The notes beneath the pieces are model-generated. The model had not been told where the DNA came from, did not search any database, and was given only the letters and a program-made list of their open reading frames with translations. Of a stretch of 64,000 nt of DNA, positions 36,644-44,827 are shown one piece after another. The DNA is from Desulfobulbus alkaliphilus (GTDB taxonomy: Bacteria; Desulfobacterota; Desulfobulbia; Desulfobulbales; Desulfobulbaceae): positions 124,001 to 188,000 of the forward strand of contig NZ_JAFFQC010000002.1 in NCBI RefSeq assembly GCF_016918545.1, given 5' to 3'. The translations under genes and the position numbers were made by a program. Every line of letters begins with the position of its first letter. Within the stretch, counting starts at the first letter, position 1.

Positions 36644-37987
36644 ATGATTGTCTGGTCTCAGGCGACGCGCACCGTTCTGGGAGTCCTGGTGGTGCTGGTC
36701 ATCCTCGTGGTGCTTGCAGGGGCTGTATCCATCCCCTTCCGCTTCGAATCCTCGTCCATGCTCTACAAATTCGGCAGTGCCAAGGTCATGCTGCAGATCG
36801 GCAAGGTCCTGGGCATGGTCGCGGGCGTCCTCCTCCTCATTCAGTTACTCTGGAGTGCGAGAATCAGATTCCTGGACAGGATTTTCGGTTTGAACAACCT
36901 GTTTCGATTTCACCGCCTGATGGGCATCACCATTGCCGCTTGCGCCCTGCTCCACCCAATACTGGTCTACCTCCCGGACAACACCCTGATCATTCCCCTG
37001 ACAAAACGCTACTGGCCGGAACTGGTGGGGCTGGGCCTGTTACTGTGCATCCTGAGCATGGCCATCACCAGCACCTTCCGCAGCAGCCTACGGCTCCCCT
37101 ACGAGTTCTGGCGGACCGCGCATCGCGTGGCAGCCGTCGTGGTCACCGCCGGATTGGCCGTTCATGTGCTCAACGTCAGCGATAGCTTCGGGCGGGGAGT
37201 ACCCCAAACAGCGACATACTGGGCCATCGGGCTGTGGGTGCTGCTGTTTGCCTGGATGACCGCGCATCGGTTCTGGATCAGGATCAGACCACACACGGTC
37301 GCGGCGGTGGAGCCGGCAGGACGGGATACCGTGCGTCTTTGCGTGAGGCCGCGAACAGGCCGAGCTTTTGCATACGCCCCCGGGCAGTTCGCCTTCATTC
37401 GGATCAGATCCGCTGGTGTACGAAGCGAGGAGCATCCATTTACAATCGCCTCGTCTCCGCAAAGGCCGAAGGAGCTGGAATTCGTCATTCGCCTTTGCGG
37501 TGACTGGACCCGCTCCATAGCCACTGTTCAGCCTGGTGACCAGATCAGCATCGATGGCCCCTACGGCATTTTTTCCCATTTTCGTTGCAACGGACACGCG
37601 GAACTGGTCATGATCGCCGGCGGGATCGGCATCACTCCCATGTTGAGCATGCTCCGATATATGGCCGATTCGAACGACCACCGCAAGATCACCCTGATAT
37701 GGAGCAATAAAACCAAGGATGATGTGGTGCTGGTCGATACATTCCGGGAACTGGAATCCCGCCTTCCCGGATTGCGGATGCACCTTTTTTTCACAAGAGG
37801 ACCTGAGGCCGCGACCACAGGAGACCGCCTGAACCGCGTCATCCTGGAAAGGTTGCTGATGGACAGCGGCCGGGACGCAGCGGTTTTCATATGCGGTCCT
37901 GAGGGGATGATGGCGGGAGTGGCCAAGGTGCTTCCTGGCCTAGGCTTTTCACACCAACGGATTTTCACGGAACGCTTCAGTTTGTAA
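36644..37987 (+). CDS. Ferric-reductase-like membrane flavoprotein (NOX/FRE-type)
   Basis: A 447-aa protein with an N-terminal membrane part of about six helices (residues 5-220) carrying paired histidines (FRFHRLMG, ALLHPILV, RTAHRVAA, LAVHVLNV) that could bind two b-hemes. A C-terminal flavodoxin-reductase unit follows: FAD motif HPFTIASSP, NAD(P) motifs GGIGITPMLSML and FICGPEGMM. It should move electrons from NAD(P)H across the membrane to iron or oxygen. The ATG at 36644 has AAGGG upstream. It lies 34 bases past aguB, and Fur-like sites follow it, upstream of yceI. Confidence 0.88.
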   Translation: MIVWSQATRTVLGVLVVLVILVVLAGAVSIPFRFESSSMLYKFGSAKVMLQIGKVLGMVAGVLLLIQLLWSARIRFLDRIFGLNNLFRFHRLMGITIAACALLHPILVYLPDNTLIIPLTKRYWPELVGLGLLLCILSMAITSTFRSSLRLPYEFWRTAHRVAAVVVTAGLAVHVLNVSDSFGRGVPQTATYWAIGLWVLLFAWMTAHRFWIRIRPHTVAAVEPAGRDTVRLCVRPRTGRAFAYAPGQFAFIRIRSAGVRSEEHPFTIASSPQRPKELEFVIRLCGDWTRSIATVQPGDQISIDGPYGIFSHFRCNGHAELVMIAGGIGITPMLSMLRYMADSNDHRKITLIWSNKTKDDVVLVDTFRELESRLPGLRMHLFFTRGPEAATTGDRLNRVILERLLMDSGRDAAVFICGPEGMMAGVAKVLPGLGFSHQRIFTERFSL

Positions 37988-38024
37988 TATCACTGATTGA
38001 CTCGCCTGACGAAAGTAGTATATT

Positions 38025-38043
38025 AATAATGATAATCAGATCG
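38025..38043. promoter_or_regulatory. Fur-box-like site 1
   Basis: AATAATGATAATCAGATCG matches the classical 19-bp Fur consensus at 13 positions, with an unbroken run of 13 (ATAATGATAATCA). It lies about 140 bases upstream of the yceI start. Confidence 0.5.
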
Positions 38044-38070
38044 TCGACAACAACTGAACGAAAGGGATGC

Positions 38071-38086
38071 TCCATGAGAATCGTTC
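38071..38086. promoter_or_regulatory. Fur-box-like site 2
   Basis: TGAGAATCGTTCTCG contains a perfect GAGAA-TCG-TTCTC inverted repeat and matches the Fur 15-bp core at 11 positions. It lies about 30 bases from site 1, the spacing of tandem Fur sites. Control of yceI by iron is inferred. Confidence 0.45.
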
Positions 38087-38183
38087 TCGGGACAAGTGGG
38101 CCTTCCACCTGTCCAGACCAGTGACAGAGAGCAGAGAGCGACCCCTTCTTCTCTATTCAAACCTCATTCAAAGGAGTGCTGTC

Positions 38184-38780
38184 ATGAAATGGAAAGCCGC
38201 CCTCTTCACCCTCGCCCTTGCTGTGCTGCTGGGAGCTCCCCTGGACCAGGCTCGAGCCGGACAATGGGAAATCGACCAGGACCATACCGGTATCTATTTT
38301 GATGTCCGGCATACTTTTGTCACTGTCCGCGGTCTGTTCGATGATTTTTCAGGGACCATATTGTTTGATCCTGAAAACCTGGCGGCTGCCCGCTTCGATT
38401 TCACGGTCAATGTTGCCAGTATCAATACCAATATCACCAGACGAGACGACCACTTACGCTCAGCCGACTTTTTTGAAGCGAGAACCTACCCTCGCATGAC
38501 CTTCACCACCAAAAGCGTCCACCATGTACAGGGGGATGAATACGCCCTGGAAGGTGACCTGGCCATCAAGGATGTGACCAAGCGGATAACCGTGCCCTTG
38601 AGGTATTTCGGAATGCAGGAAAACCCCTTGAAGCGAGGGCAGACAGTCGCGGGTTTTGAGATCGATTTCATGCTGGACCGCCTGGAGTACAATGTCGGAT
38701 CAGGACGGTTTTATGAGATGGGGGTCATTGGCAGGGAGGTTCGCGTCCTCATTGCCCTGGAAGTTCTCAAGGACAGTTGA
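38184..38780 (+). CDS. YceI family periplasmic lipid-binding-like protein
   Basis: A 198-aa secreted protein with a signal peptide ending near ARAG and the YceI beta-barrel signature (QDHTGIYFDVRHTFVTVRGLFDDFSG, DDHLRSADFF, YPRMTFTT, TVPLRYFG). YceI proteins bind isoprenoid-type lipids such as polyprenyl chains in a lipocalin-like barrel. The start is fixed by AAAGGAG ten bases upstream. Two Fur-like sites lie 100-160 bases upstream, which suggests iron control. Repeat R7 starts 25 bases past the stop. Confidence 0.9.
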   Translation: MKWKAALFTLALAVLLGAPLDQARAGQWEIDQDHTGIYFDVRHTFVTVRGLFDDFSGTILFDPENLAAARFDFTVNVASINTNITRRDDHLRSADFFEARTYPRMTFTTKSVHHVQGDEYALEGDLAIKDVTKRITVPLRYFGMQENPLKRGQTVAGFEIDFMLDRLEYNVGSGRFYEMGVIGREVRVLIALEVLKDS

Positions 38781-38805
38781 TCTGCTCCTTGCTGGTTATT
38801 ATCCC

Positions 38806-39003
38806 CTGGGTCCGAAAACCTTCGTTCGTGACCGTTCGAATAAAGGACACTTTTTCGGACCGGTACGGGCAATGAAGATGGCGTGCGAACAGGCGACCCG
38901 AAGGGCGGCGGGTGACGACGAAGTGTCAAAAATATTGTCGCACTTCATAACCTGAGTCCTGCGAAATACATCACAAAAAAAGTCCAGCCGTCACGGATCC
39001 AGG
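38806..39003 (+). mobile_element. MITE-like element, degraded copy R7 (orientation A)
   Basis: A 198-bp copy. The left end is decayed (CCTGGGTCCGAAA) and about 20 bases of the left terminal region are missing; the right end is intact (TCACGGATCCAGG). The third quarter carries unrelated substitutions (near 38915-38960). No target duplication is visible. The right end lies three bases before the TTG start of the GT2 gene. Confidence 0.75.
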
Positions 39004-39006
39004 CCA

Positions 39007-39744
39007 TTGTCAACAACGAGCTATAGCATCATCATTCCTGCCTACAACGAGGCTGAGGAACTGCCTGCGACCTTGGCTGCGGTGCAGCGGGCCATGGCTG
39101 CGCAGAACATTGCCGGCGAGTGTATTGTCGTGGACAACAACTCAAGCGATGGCACCGCCGATGTGGCCAGAACCGGCGGCGCCGATCGCGTGGTTCACGA
39201 GCCGGTGAATCAGATCGCCCGCGCTCGCAATGCCGGCGCCGCCGTCAGCGGCGCCGACTTTTTGGTCTTTGTCGATGCCGATACCCGCATTGAGGCCGCA
39301 TTGCTGACCGATGCCCTTGACCTGCTTCGTTCCGGCCGCTGCGTCGGTGGAGGAGCTCTCATTCAATTTGAGGGCACAACCACCTTCCTCGGCCGCTGCA
39401 CCCTCCGCTTATGGAATTGGATTTCCCGACTCACCCGCAATGCCGCCGGAAGCTTCTTTTTCTGCCGCCAAGACGCCTTTCAAGCCGTGGGTGGCTTTGA
39501 TACCAAGCTCTATGCCTCCGAGGAATTGCGGCTTTCCCAACTGCTCAAGAAATGGGGGCGTGCCCGGGGTCAGTCGTTTATCATCCTCACCGATCCCCCC
39601 GCCGCCACCTCCGCCCGAAAATTGCACTGGTATACCAGCCCGGCCATTCTTGGTTTGATTCTTCTCATGGTGTGCATGCCCTTTGCCGTCCGTTCACGCC
39701 GGCTCTGCGCCTATTGGTACAATCGCCCCAAGCCAGGAAAATAA
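39007..39744 (+). CDS. Glycosyltransferase family 2
   Basis: A 245-aa GT-A-fold enzyme with the N-terminal nucleotide-sugar site SIIIPAYNEAEELP, the DXD-type VDADTR and the acceptor region SEELRLSQLLKKWG, followed by a short hydrophobic C-terminal segment (LGLILLMVCMPFAV). It is of the type that transfers sugars to lipid or small acceptors. It begins with TTG, and the sequence directly upstream is the end of repeat R7, so its native ribosome site and promoter have been cut off or replaced; only AGG is available in front. Confidence 0.85.
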   Translation: MSTTSYSIIIPAYNEAEELPATLAAVQRAMAAQNIAGECIVVDNNSSDGTADVARTGGADRVVHEPVNQIARARNAGAAVSGADFLVFVDADTRIEAALLTDALDLLRSGRCVGGGALIQFEGTTTFLGRCTLRLWNWISRLTRNAAGSFFFCRQDAFQAVGGFDTKLYASEELRLSQLLKKWGRARGQSFIILTDPPAATSARKLHWYTSPAILGLILLMVCMPFAVRSRRLCAYWYNRPKPGK

Positions 39745-39766
39745 CGAACGCCTAAATCTTCGCGTC

Positions 39767-40513
39767 TCAGGCAGCAAACCCGCCATTGACCAGGATATTC
39801 TGACCCGTTACCCAGCCTGATCGCTCATCAAGCAGCACCGTGACCAGATCGGCGACATCAGCAACGGTGCCGATCCTGCCCAGAGCCGCCTGGGCGGCGA
39901 GTCGGGCAATCTGCTCATCGGATTTACCGGCGCGAAACAGCTCGGTATCGATCGGTCCGGGAGAGACGGTATTGACCCGTATGCCGCGCCCGCCAAGCTC
40001 CCTGGCCAGTACTTTGCTCATCTGTTCAACCGCGCCCTTTGATGCGGCATAGGCACCATAGGTCGGCAGCATGACCCTGGTTACCGTTGAACCGATATTG
40101 ATGATACTGCCATTGTTCTCCATCAATCGTGCCGCATGGCGACAGCAGAGAAAAACCCCTTTGATATTCACATCGAAAATCTGGTTGATATCCTGCTCGG
40201 TAAAGTCCTCAAAACGCTTGTAGATGGCGATACCGGCATTGTTGATGAGAATATCGAGACGCCGGCAGCTGTTCATCACTGATAAAAAAAGATGGTCGAT
40301 ATCTTCGGGTTGGGCCATATCGGCGGCGATCGCTCTGGCTGAACCGCCTTGTACCGCGATCGTCTCCACCAGTTCATTTGCCTGCTGCTGGTTGTGCAGA
40401 TAAGTAAACACCACCGTGGCACCCTGCTCGGCCAGGTTGCCGACAATTGCCCTGCCGATCCCTCTTGAACCACCGGTAACAATTGCCGTTTTTCCCGTCA
40501 GAAATTTTTCCAT
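39767..40513 (-). CDS. Short-chain dehydrogenase/reductase (SDR)
   Basis: A 248-aa classical SDR. It has the cofactor motif TGGSRGIGRA, NNAG (ILINNAGIAIY), catalytic Ser-Tyr-Lys (INIGSTV, YGAYAASKGA) and the PGPIDTEL segment. It resembles 3-oxoacyl-ACP reductase-like enzymes; the substrate is unknown. The start at 40513 is chosen because family homology begins there (MEKFLTGKTAIVTGG) and GAGAG lies upstream. It is 32 bases after the TraX-like gene on the same strand. Confidence 0.88.
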   Translation of the reverse strand: MEKFLTGKTAIVTGGSRGIGRAIVGNLAEQGATVVFTYLHNQQQANELVETIAVQGGSARAIAADMAQPEDIDHLFLSVMNSCRRLDILINNAGIAIYKRFEDFTEQDINQIFDVNIKGVFLCCRHAARLMENNGSIINIGSTVTRVMLPTYGAYAASKGAVEQMSKVLARELGGRGIRVNTVSPGPIDTELFRAGKSDEQIARLAAQAALGRIGTVADVADLVTVLLDERSGWVTGQNILVNGGFAA

Positions 40514-40545
40514 GCTCTCTCCCCGGACATATTCTCGGTCAGCTT

Positions 40546-41292
40546 TCACAGCAGCAACTTGATTGCGGCCAGATGCAAAGGATAAAAGAGGTAAAATGAA
40601 TACTGCAGCCAGTTGGCGTGCCACCCAATCTGCCCATTATACCGGCAAATCAGCAAAAGGGACAGGACACTGAATGGCTGGAAAACCGCGGTCGGATGCG
40701 TGTGGAGCAACCAGGATAGAGTCCAGTCCGTATGCGGATCGGTCAGGAGAATATCAATGAGCAGGTTGACGCCCAGCAGGACCAGCAGAATCAAACCGGA
40801 TGACAGCAGAAAAGGATTCCTCTGCCCATGGAACCGGTGCATGACAAATATCAACAGCACTCCCATCGAACCGTATTCCACCCGACCCAATTCCGCAGCC
40901 AGCAGGCACAGCAGCGGTATCCACCAGGATGGACTGCGCTCATACCCTGCAATTGCCATCAGACCCAGACAAAGGGTAAAGAGAATGTTGAGTTGGCTGG
41001 GGGGACTGCCCTCCAGCCAGGCGATGACAAACCAGGAGACCACCCCCAACAGGAACAGCCGCATCCAATAGCGGGAAACATCCCGGGTGTGCCGATACCC
41101 AACGACGATGAAAAAAGCGAAAAGAGGGAAAGCCAGGCGACCAACCAGCCTCAAGGGCCACATAATGGCGTATTGATCAGCCAACAGATAGTGCCCCACA
41201 TGATCCATCAACATGCACAGGCAGGCAAGGAATTTCAGTTGGACAGCGGTCGTGCTGGTTCCTTGGTCATCAGGATAACGCAAAAAGAACAC
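40546..41292 (-). CDS. TraX-like membrane protein
   Basis: A 248-aa integral membrane protein with about seven helices. The opening LKFLACLCMLMDHVGHYLL and RLAFPLFAFFIVVGYRHTRDVSRY are typical of the TraX family, whose founder is a pilin N-acetylating protein of conjugative plasmids. Chromosomal members are common and their role is unclear. A GTG start at 41292 has GGAGG nine bases upstream. It precedes the SDR gene, possibly as an operon. Confidence 0.85.
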   Translation of the reverse strand: MFFLRYPDDQGTSTTAVQLKFLACLCMLMDHVGHYLLADQYAIMWPLRLVGRLAFPLFAFFIVVGYRHTRDVSRYWMRLFLLGVVSWFVIAWLEGSPPSQLNILFTLCLGLMAIAGYERSPSWWIPLLCLLAAELGRVEYGSMGVLLIFVMHRFHGQRNPFLLSSGLILLVLLGVNLLIDILLTDPHTDWTLSWLLHTHPTAVFQPFSVLSLLLICRYNGQIGWHANWLQYSFYLFYPLHLAAIKLLL

Positions 41293-41950
41293 CTCTGATC
41301 ACCTCCGATACAGGAGCGTGGTACATTGCGCACTCATCAGCTCCACGATTGGCAGGGGTAAAGGAATCTGGGTCTCAATTCTGTTGAGCACACAGCAACG
41401 ACTGCCTCATCCAGACTGGACAGACTGCCAGAATAATCGGCGGTACCCAGGCGGTCATCGGAAAAAAGGCAGCAAGGTGCCTGCCGTTCACTTATCCCTT
41501 GTTTCTCCAATAACATGGTGCACATATCCGGGACGGGTTCCGCCTCGCCATGGACATGAAAGACGGTCACCTTGGCGGCATCCCGGTCGAACTCCTGCGA
41601 GAGGACGATGAAGCAGAACCGGGCAAGGGAATCCAGATTGCCGACCGGCACTCCATCATGGAAAAAGGGGAGATCGTCTGGTCCGGGACAACCAAAGACC
41701 TCGGCAGCAATAAGCAATTGCAGTCCCGCTGTGTTGGTATTTAAAATGCAATGCAGGCAAATGCTGCTAAAGCTGTCACTCAGCGACTCTGTTTACTCTT
41801 TTCTAAATTTGTCCCCGGACAACAATACTGTTCAAAACACGAAACTATTTTTTGACAAAAAGGGACAGGTGGAGTACGTATCAGATCGGAGACCGTCCGC
41901 AACCCAATCGGTTTCAGGTGTCCGATATAATGAGCATTCTTACGTATTCG
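41293..41950. other. Gene-poor stretch with decayed coding sequence
   Basis: About 660 bases without an intact gene. It contains the ABC-transporter remnant at 41580-41744. Both strands hold short open frames of poor protein character. The part from 41745 to 41950 is AT-richer and featureless. Confidence 0.5.
41580..41744 (+). pseudogene. Remnant of an ABC-transporter ATPase (LivF/UrtE-like C-terminus)
   Basis: The frame ends IADRHSIMEKGEIVWSG and then TTKDLGSNKQLQSRCVGI, closely following the C-terminal ending of branched-chain amino acid or urea ABC ATPases (typically LADRHYIMEKGRIVW..G, then LQHRYLGV). The Walker and signature parts are absent; upstream sequence in this frame degenerates before 41580. 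It looks like the last 50 codons of a gene destroyed by deletion. The assignment rests on pattern memory only. Confidence 0.45.
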
Positions 41951-42168
41951 CCTGAATCCGTGACATCTGGACTCTTGTTATGGATATATCGTACTTTCAT
42001 CACATTGTAATTGCAGCGGAACCCTTGATAATAACCTTCACCAACCGCCCTTCGGGGCGTCCGTCCGCTCGCCGTCTTCATTGCCCGTAACCGTCCGATA
42101 CAGTGTACTTTCATCGAACGGTTACAGACAACAAAGCTGACGCACGGACGAACGTGCACTGATCCAGG
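41951..42168 (+). mobile_element. MITE-like element, copy R8 (orientation B)
   Basis: A full 218-bp copy (CCTGAATCCGTGA to TGCACTGATCCAGG). The flanks ATTCG and ACTCC match at 3 of 5, so the duplication is decayed. The central CGCCCTTCGGGGCG hairpin is intact and the internal frame on the minus strand is open throughout. It lies 57 bases upstream of the DtxR-family gene. Confidence 0.85.
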
Positions 42169-42225
42169 ACTCCTCGATATAGACCGCTCCCCCGAATCCT
42201 TTCTGATCCATGCAATGGACCGCCG

Positions 42226-42726
42226 ATGCTCAAGCAACCACTGACCGCCAGCCAGGAAGATTATCTGGTAGCGGTATACCTCATCTGCAAGGAAAAGCAG
42301 GTCGCTCGCGCCAAGGACATTGCCAGAAGACTTGGCGTCCGAGCCTCTTCGGTAACCAATGCCTTGCGCGTCCTCTCTTCCCTTGACCTGATCAATTACG
42401 CCCCCTATGATCTAGTCACCATGACCGATACCGGACTCAAAGCGGCGAAAGAGGTGGTCGGCAGACACGAGGCTCTCAACAACTTTTTCGTCACCGTACT
42501 CGGAGTCGATCAGGCAGAGGCTGAACAGGCCGCCTGCAAAATGGAACACAGTATACCGAAATCGATTGTTGACCGATTGATCCAGTACGCCCAGTATGTT
42601 CAAGATTGCCCCCGCAGCGATGTCACCTGGAAATCCGGCTTTGGTTATTACTGTACCAGCAACTGCGGCGCTAAGCAGTGTGAACGTCCTCAGTCTCCCA
42701 AGAAAAAGCCTGGCAGGAAAAAATAA
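42226..42726 (+). CDS. DtxR/MntR family metal-dependent repressor
   Basis: A 166-aa regulator. An N-terminal winged helix (SQEDYLVAVYLICKE, ARAKDIARRLGVRASSVTNAL) is followed by the metal-binding dimerisation domain (GRHEALNNFFVTVLGVD, ACKMEHSIP with Cys-Glu-His ligands). The C-terminus is short and Cys/Lys-rich (CTSNCGAKQCE) with no SH3-like domain. Such proteins repress metal-uptake genes when loaded with Fe(II) or Mn(II). Target genes are not evident; the Fur-like sites 4 kb upstream belong to a different family of repressor. Confidence 0.9.
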   Translation: MLKQPLTASQEDYLVAVYLICKEKQVARAKDIARRLGVRASSVTNALRVLSSLDLINYAPYDLVTMTDTGLKAAKEVVGRHEALNNFFVTVLGVDQAEAEQAACKMEHSIPKSIVDRLIQYAQYVQDCPRSDVTWKSGFGYYCTSNCGAKQCERPQSPKKKPGRKK

Positions 42727-42838
42727 AGGTGCCATAATATGGCCAACACTGGGGAGCAACGACGGAAGGAAACGGATCAGTGCACATTGACCTTGGGCCA
42801 GCCTTCATTGCACCCGGAAACGACTACGGAACGGCATC

Positions 42839-43789
42839 ATGCAGTCCACCCTGTGTTTCCTGTTCTGCGCTGTCGGCGTATCCGGCAATATCGGCAACAC
42901 TGAAAACAACAACAACCAACAGATGGAGACCCTTTTGACACAACAGAAGAGTATGGATCATCCGGATATCAACCGGGTGCTGTTCCACCCGACCAGAGTC
43001 GGCAAAAATCCGACCCCTTCCGGAGCCATTGATATTCAGCCGACCATAGCCGATGGCATTTCCCTTGGCTGTCGACTGTTCAGCCACTCCACCGAGGCCC
43101 CTACATTGATTTTCTTCCATGGCAACGGTGAAATCGTTTCCGATTATGATGACATCGGCCCTATCTACATGCAGCAGGGTCTGAACTTTCTGGTCACCGA
43201 TTACCGCGGTTATGGCTGGAGCGACGGAACCCCCCTGGTCAGCACTTTTCTATCCGACAGCAACGCCCTCTTTCTTCAGTTGCGTCGATGGCTCACCGAA
43301 CATAGCTACAGTGGCCCGGTGTTTGTCATGGGCCGTTCTCTGGGCAGCGCCGCTGCCATCGATGTCGCGGTCAATCACAGCGATGCGGTGGACGGTCTTA
43401 TCATCGAATCGGGTTTTGCCCAAACTCTGCCCCTGGCCAAGGTCCTGGGGCTTGACCTTGCAAAGCTGGGCATCAGCGAGGAGCAGACTTTTAACAACAG
43501 CGGCAAAATCGGCCAGTTTACCAAACCAACCTTTCTTCTTCACGGCCAATACGACCAGTTGATCCCTATCTGGCAGGCAGAAAAACTGATGGCTGAGAGC
43601 AATGCCAAGACAAGGGAACTGCAGATCGTGCCCGGTGCTGATCATAATTCGCTCATTGCCGTGGCCGGCTTGCTCTATTTCCAGGCCATTAAAAAATTCA
43701 TTGATAAATCAACCGGCAACGCGCCTGACTGGCGGGAACGGCGCCGCCAGTTCAAGCAGCAGCAAACCAATGGATTGACCGCCGAATGA
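42839..43789 (+). CDS. Alpha/beta hydrolase
   Basis: An alpha/beta-hydrolase-fold protein of up to 316 aa. The oxyanion region is FFHGNGE, the nucleophile elbow GRSLGSAAAI, the acid HGQYDQLIPI and the His GADHNSLI. It resembles the BEM46/YfhR-type serine hydrolases of unknown substrate. The N-terminus is uncertain: an ATG at 42953 (MDHPDINRVLFHP) is also plausible and would drop a hydrophobic leader of 38 residues. It overlaps the dCMP deaminase start by four bases. Confidence 0.85.
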   Translation: MQSTLCFLFCAVGVSGNIGNTENNNNQQMETLLTQQKSMDHPDINRVLFHPTRVGKNPTPSGAIDIQPTIADGISLGCRLFSHSTEAPTLIFFHGNGEIVSDYDDIGPIYMQQGLNFLVTDYRGYGWSDGTPLVSTFLSDSNALFLQLRRWLTEHSYSGPVFVMGRSLGSAAAIDVAVNHSDAVDGLIIESGFAQTLPLAKVLGLDLAKLGISEEQTFNNSGKIGQFTKPTFLLHGQYDQLIPIWQAEKLMAESNAKTRELQIVPGADHNSLIAVAGLLYFQAIKKFIDKSTGNAPDWRERRRQFKQQQTNGLTAE

Positions 43790-44286
43790 CCACCACGGGC
43801 AAACGAACCGGGTATCTCTCCTGGGATGAATACTTCATGGCGGTGGCCCTGCTTTCGGGTCACCGCTCCAAAGACCCCAACACCCAGGTAGGGGCTTGCG
43901 TGGCTAATGACCAGAACAAGATTGTCGGTGTCGGGTACAATGGGTTCCCCTGGGGCTGCTCGGACGATGAACTGCCGTGGTCACGGGAAGGCAGGTATCT
44001 GGATACCAAATACCCCTACGTCTGCCATGCGGAACTCAACGCGGTCCTCAATTCCATCACCTACGACCTGCGGAATTGCCGGCTTTATGTCGCGCTTTTC
44101 CCATGCAATGAATGCACTAAAGTGATCATTCAGGCGGGCATCCACGAAATCGTCTATCTCTCTGACAAATACGCCGACACCGAGCCCGTCCAGGCCGCAA
44201 AAATCATGCTGGAAAAATCAAAAACTTCGTACCGCCGTTTTTTTCCTGCCAGGGAATCCATCCTCCTCAACTTCCGGATCGACTGA
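43786..44286 (+). CDS. Deoxycytidylate (dCMP) deaminase family protein
   Basis: A 166-aa zinc deaminase. It shows the zinc motifs CHAELNAVLN (His and catalytic Glu) and PCNECTKVI (two Cys) and the dCMP-deaminase-type start SWDEYFMAVALLSGHRSKDPNTQVGACV. It should convert dCMP to dUMP for thymidylate synthesis; ComE-type proteins of this fold exist too. It is translationally coupled to the hydrolase gene upstream. Confidence 0.92.
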   Translation: MTTTGKRTGYLSWDEYFMAVALLSGHRSKDPNTQVGACVANDQNKIVGVGYNGFPWGCSDDELPWSREGRYLDTKYPYVCHAELNAVLNSITYDLRNCRLYVALFPCNECTKVIIQAGIHEIVYLSDKYADTEPVQAAKIMLEKSKTSYRRFFPARESILLNFRID

Positions 44287-44337
44287 CGGCCACCTTCCCT
44301 CAATCGGAACACCGCCCCGGACCCGGACAGGCACTGG

Positions 44338-44826
44338 TCATTTATCCGGCGGTACGACCAGCACCGGCAGCCGGGTACGCCGCAGTAACCGGCCAGCCAC
44401 GGACCCCAGAAAAAAAGGATGGATTACGCCCCGACGATGGGCGCCAATCACAATCAGATCGGCATTGACTTCATCGGCAAAGGCAAGAATGCCAGCCACC
44501 GGGCGACCGTGGGAGATCGCAAACTCAATATTCTCCTTCATCTCCACCAGATATTCCTGCAACCCGGCCTCACGGTTTTCCATAAACCGGTTGCGAAGCT
44601 CCTCCCCCTGCTCATCGAAATGCTTACGTTCCTCGTCGATCAGGGTATCCTGACCCATAACAGCGGCAACACTCTGAATGACCGCCTCCTCGACCTCTGG
44701 AAGCACGTGGAGCACAAACAGCCTGGCCCCGTGGAGACGGGCGGTGAGCAGGGCATGGCGGAAGACAACCCGACTTCCCGGTCCCTGGTCAGTGGCATAG
44801 AGCACACGTGCATATCGTTCTTTCAT
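44338..44826 (-). CDS. Universal stress protein (UspA family)
   Basis: A 162-aa Usp-fold protein with the ATP-binding pattern near the end: VIGAHRRGVIHPFFLGSVAGRLLRRTRLPVLVV. The gene begins one base after the stop of the fused TRAP permease, a common pairing in which a Usp protein is thought to modulate TRAP transport (as TeaD does for TeaABC). That role is inferred here. Confidence 0.92.
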   Translation of the reverse strand: MKERYARVLYATDQGPGSRVVFRHALLTARLHGARLFVLHVLPEVEEAVIQSVAAVMGQDTLIDEERKHFDEQGEELRNRFMENREAGLQEYLVEMKENIEFAISHGRPVAGILAFADEVNADLIVIGAHRRGVIHPFFLGSVAGRLLRRTRLPVLVVPPDK

Positions 44827-44827
44827 A

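Noticed and set aside
41337-41717. 126-codon minus-strand frame as a gene
   Set aside because: It overlaps the recognisable ABC-ATPase remnant on the plus strand, has no ribosome site or domain, and its composition looks like a shadow frame.
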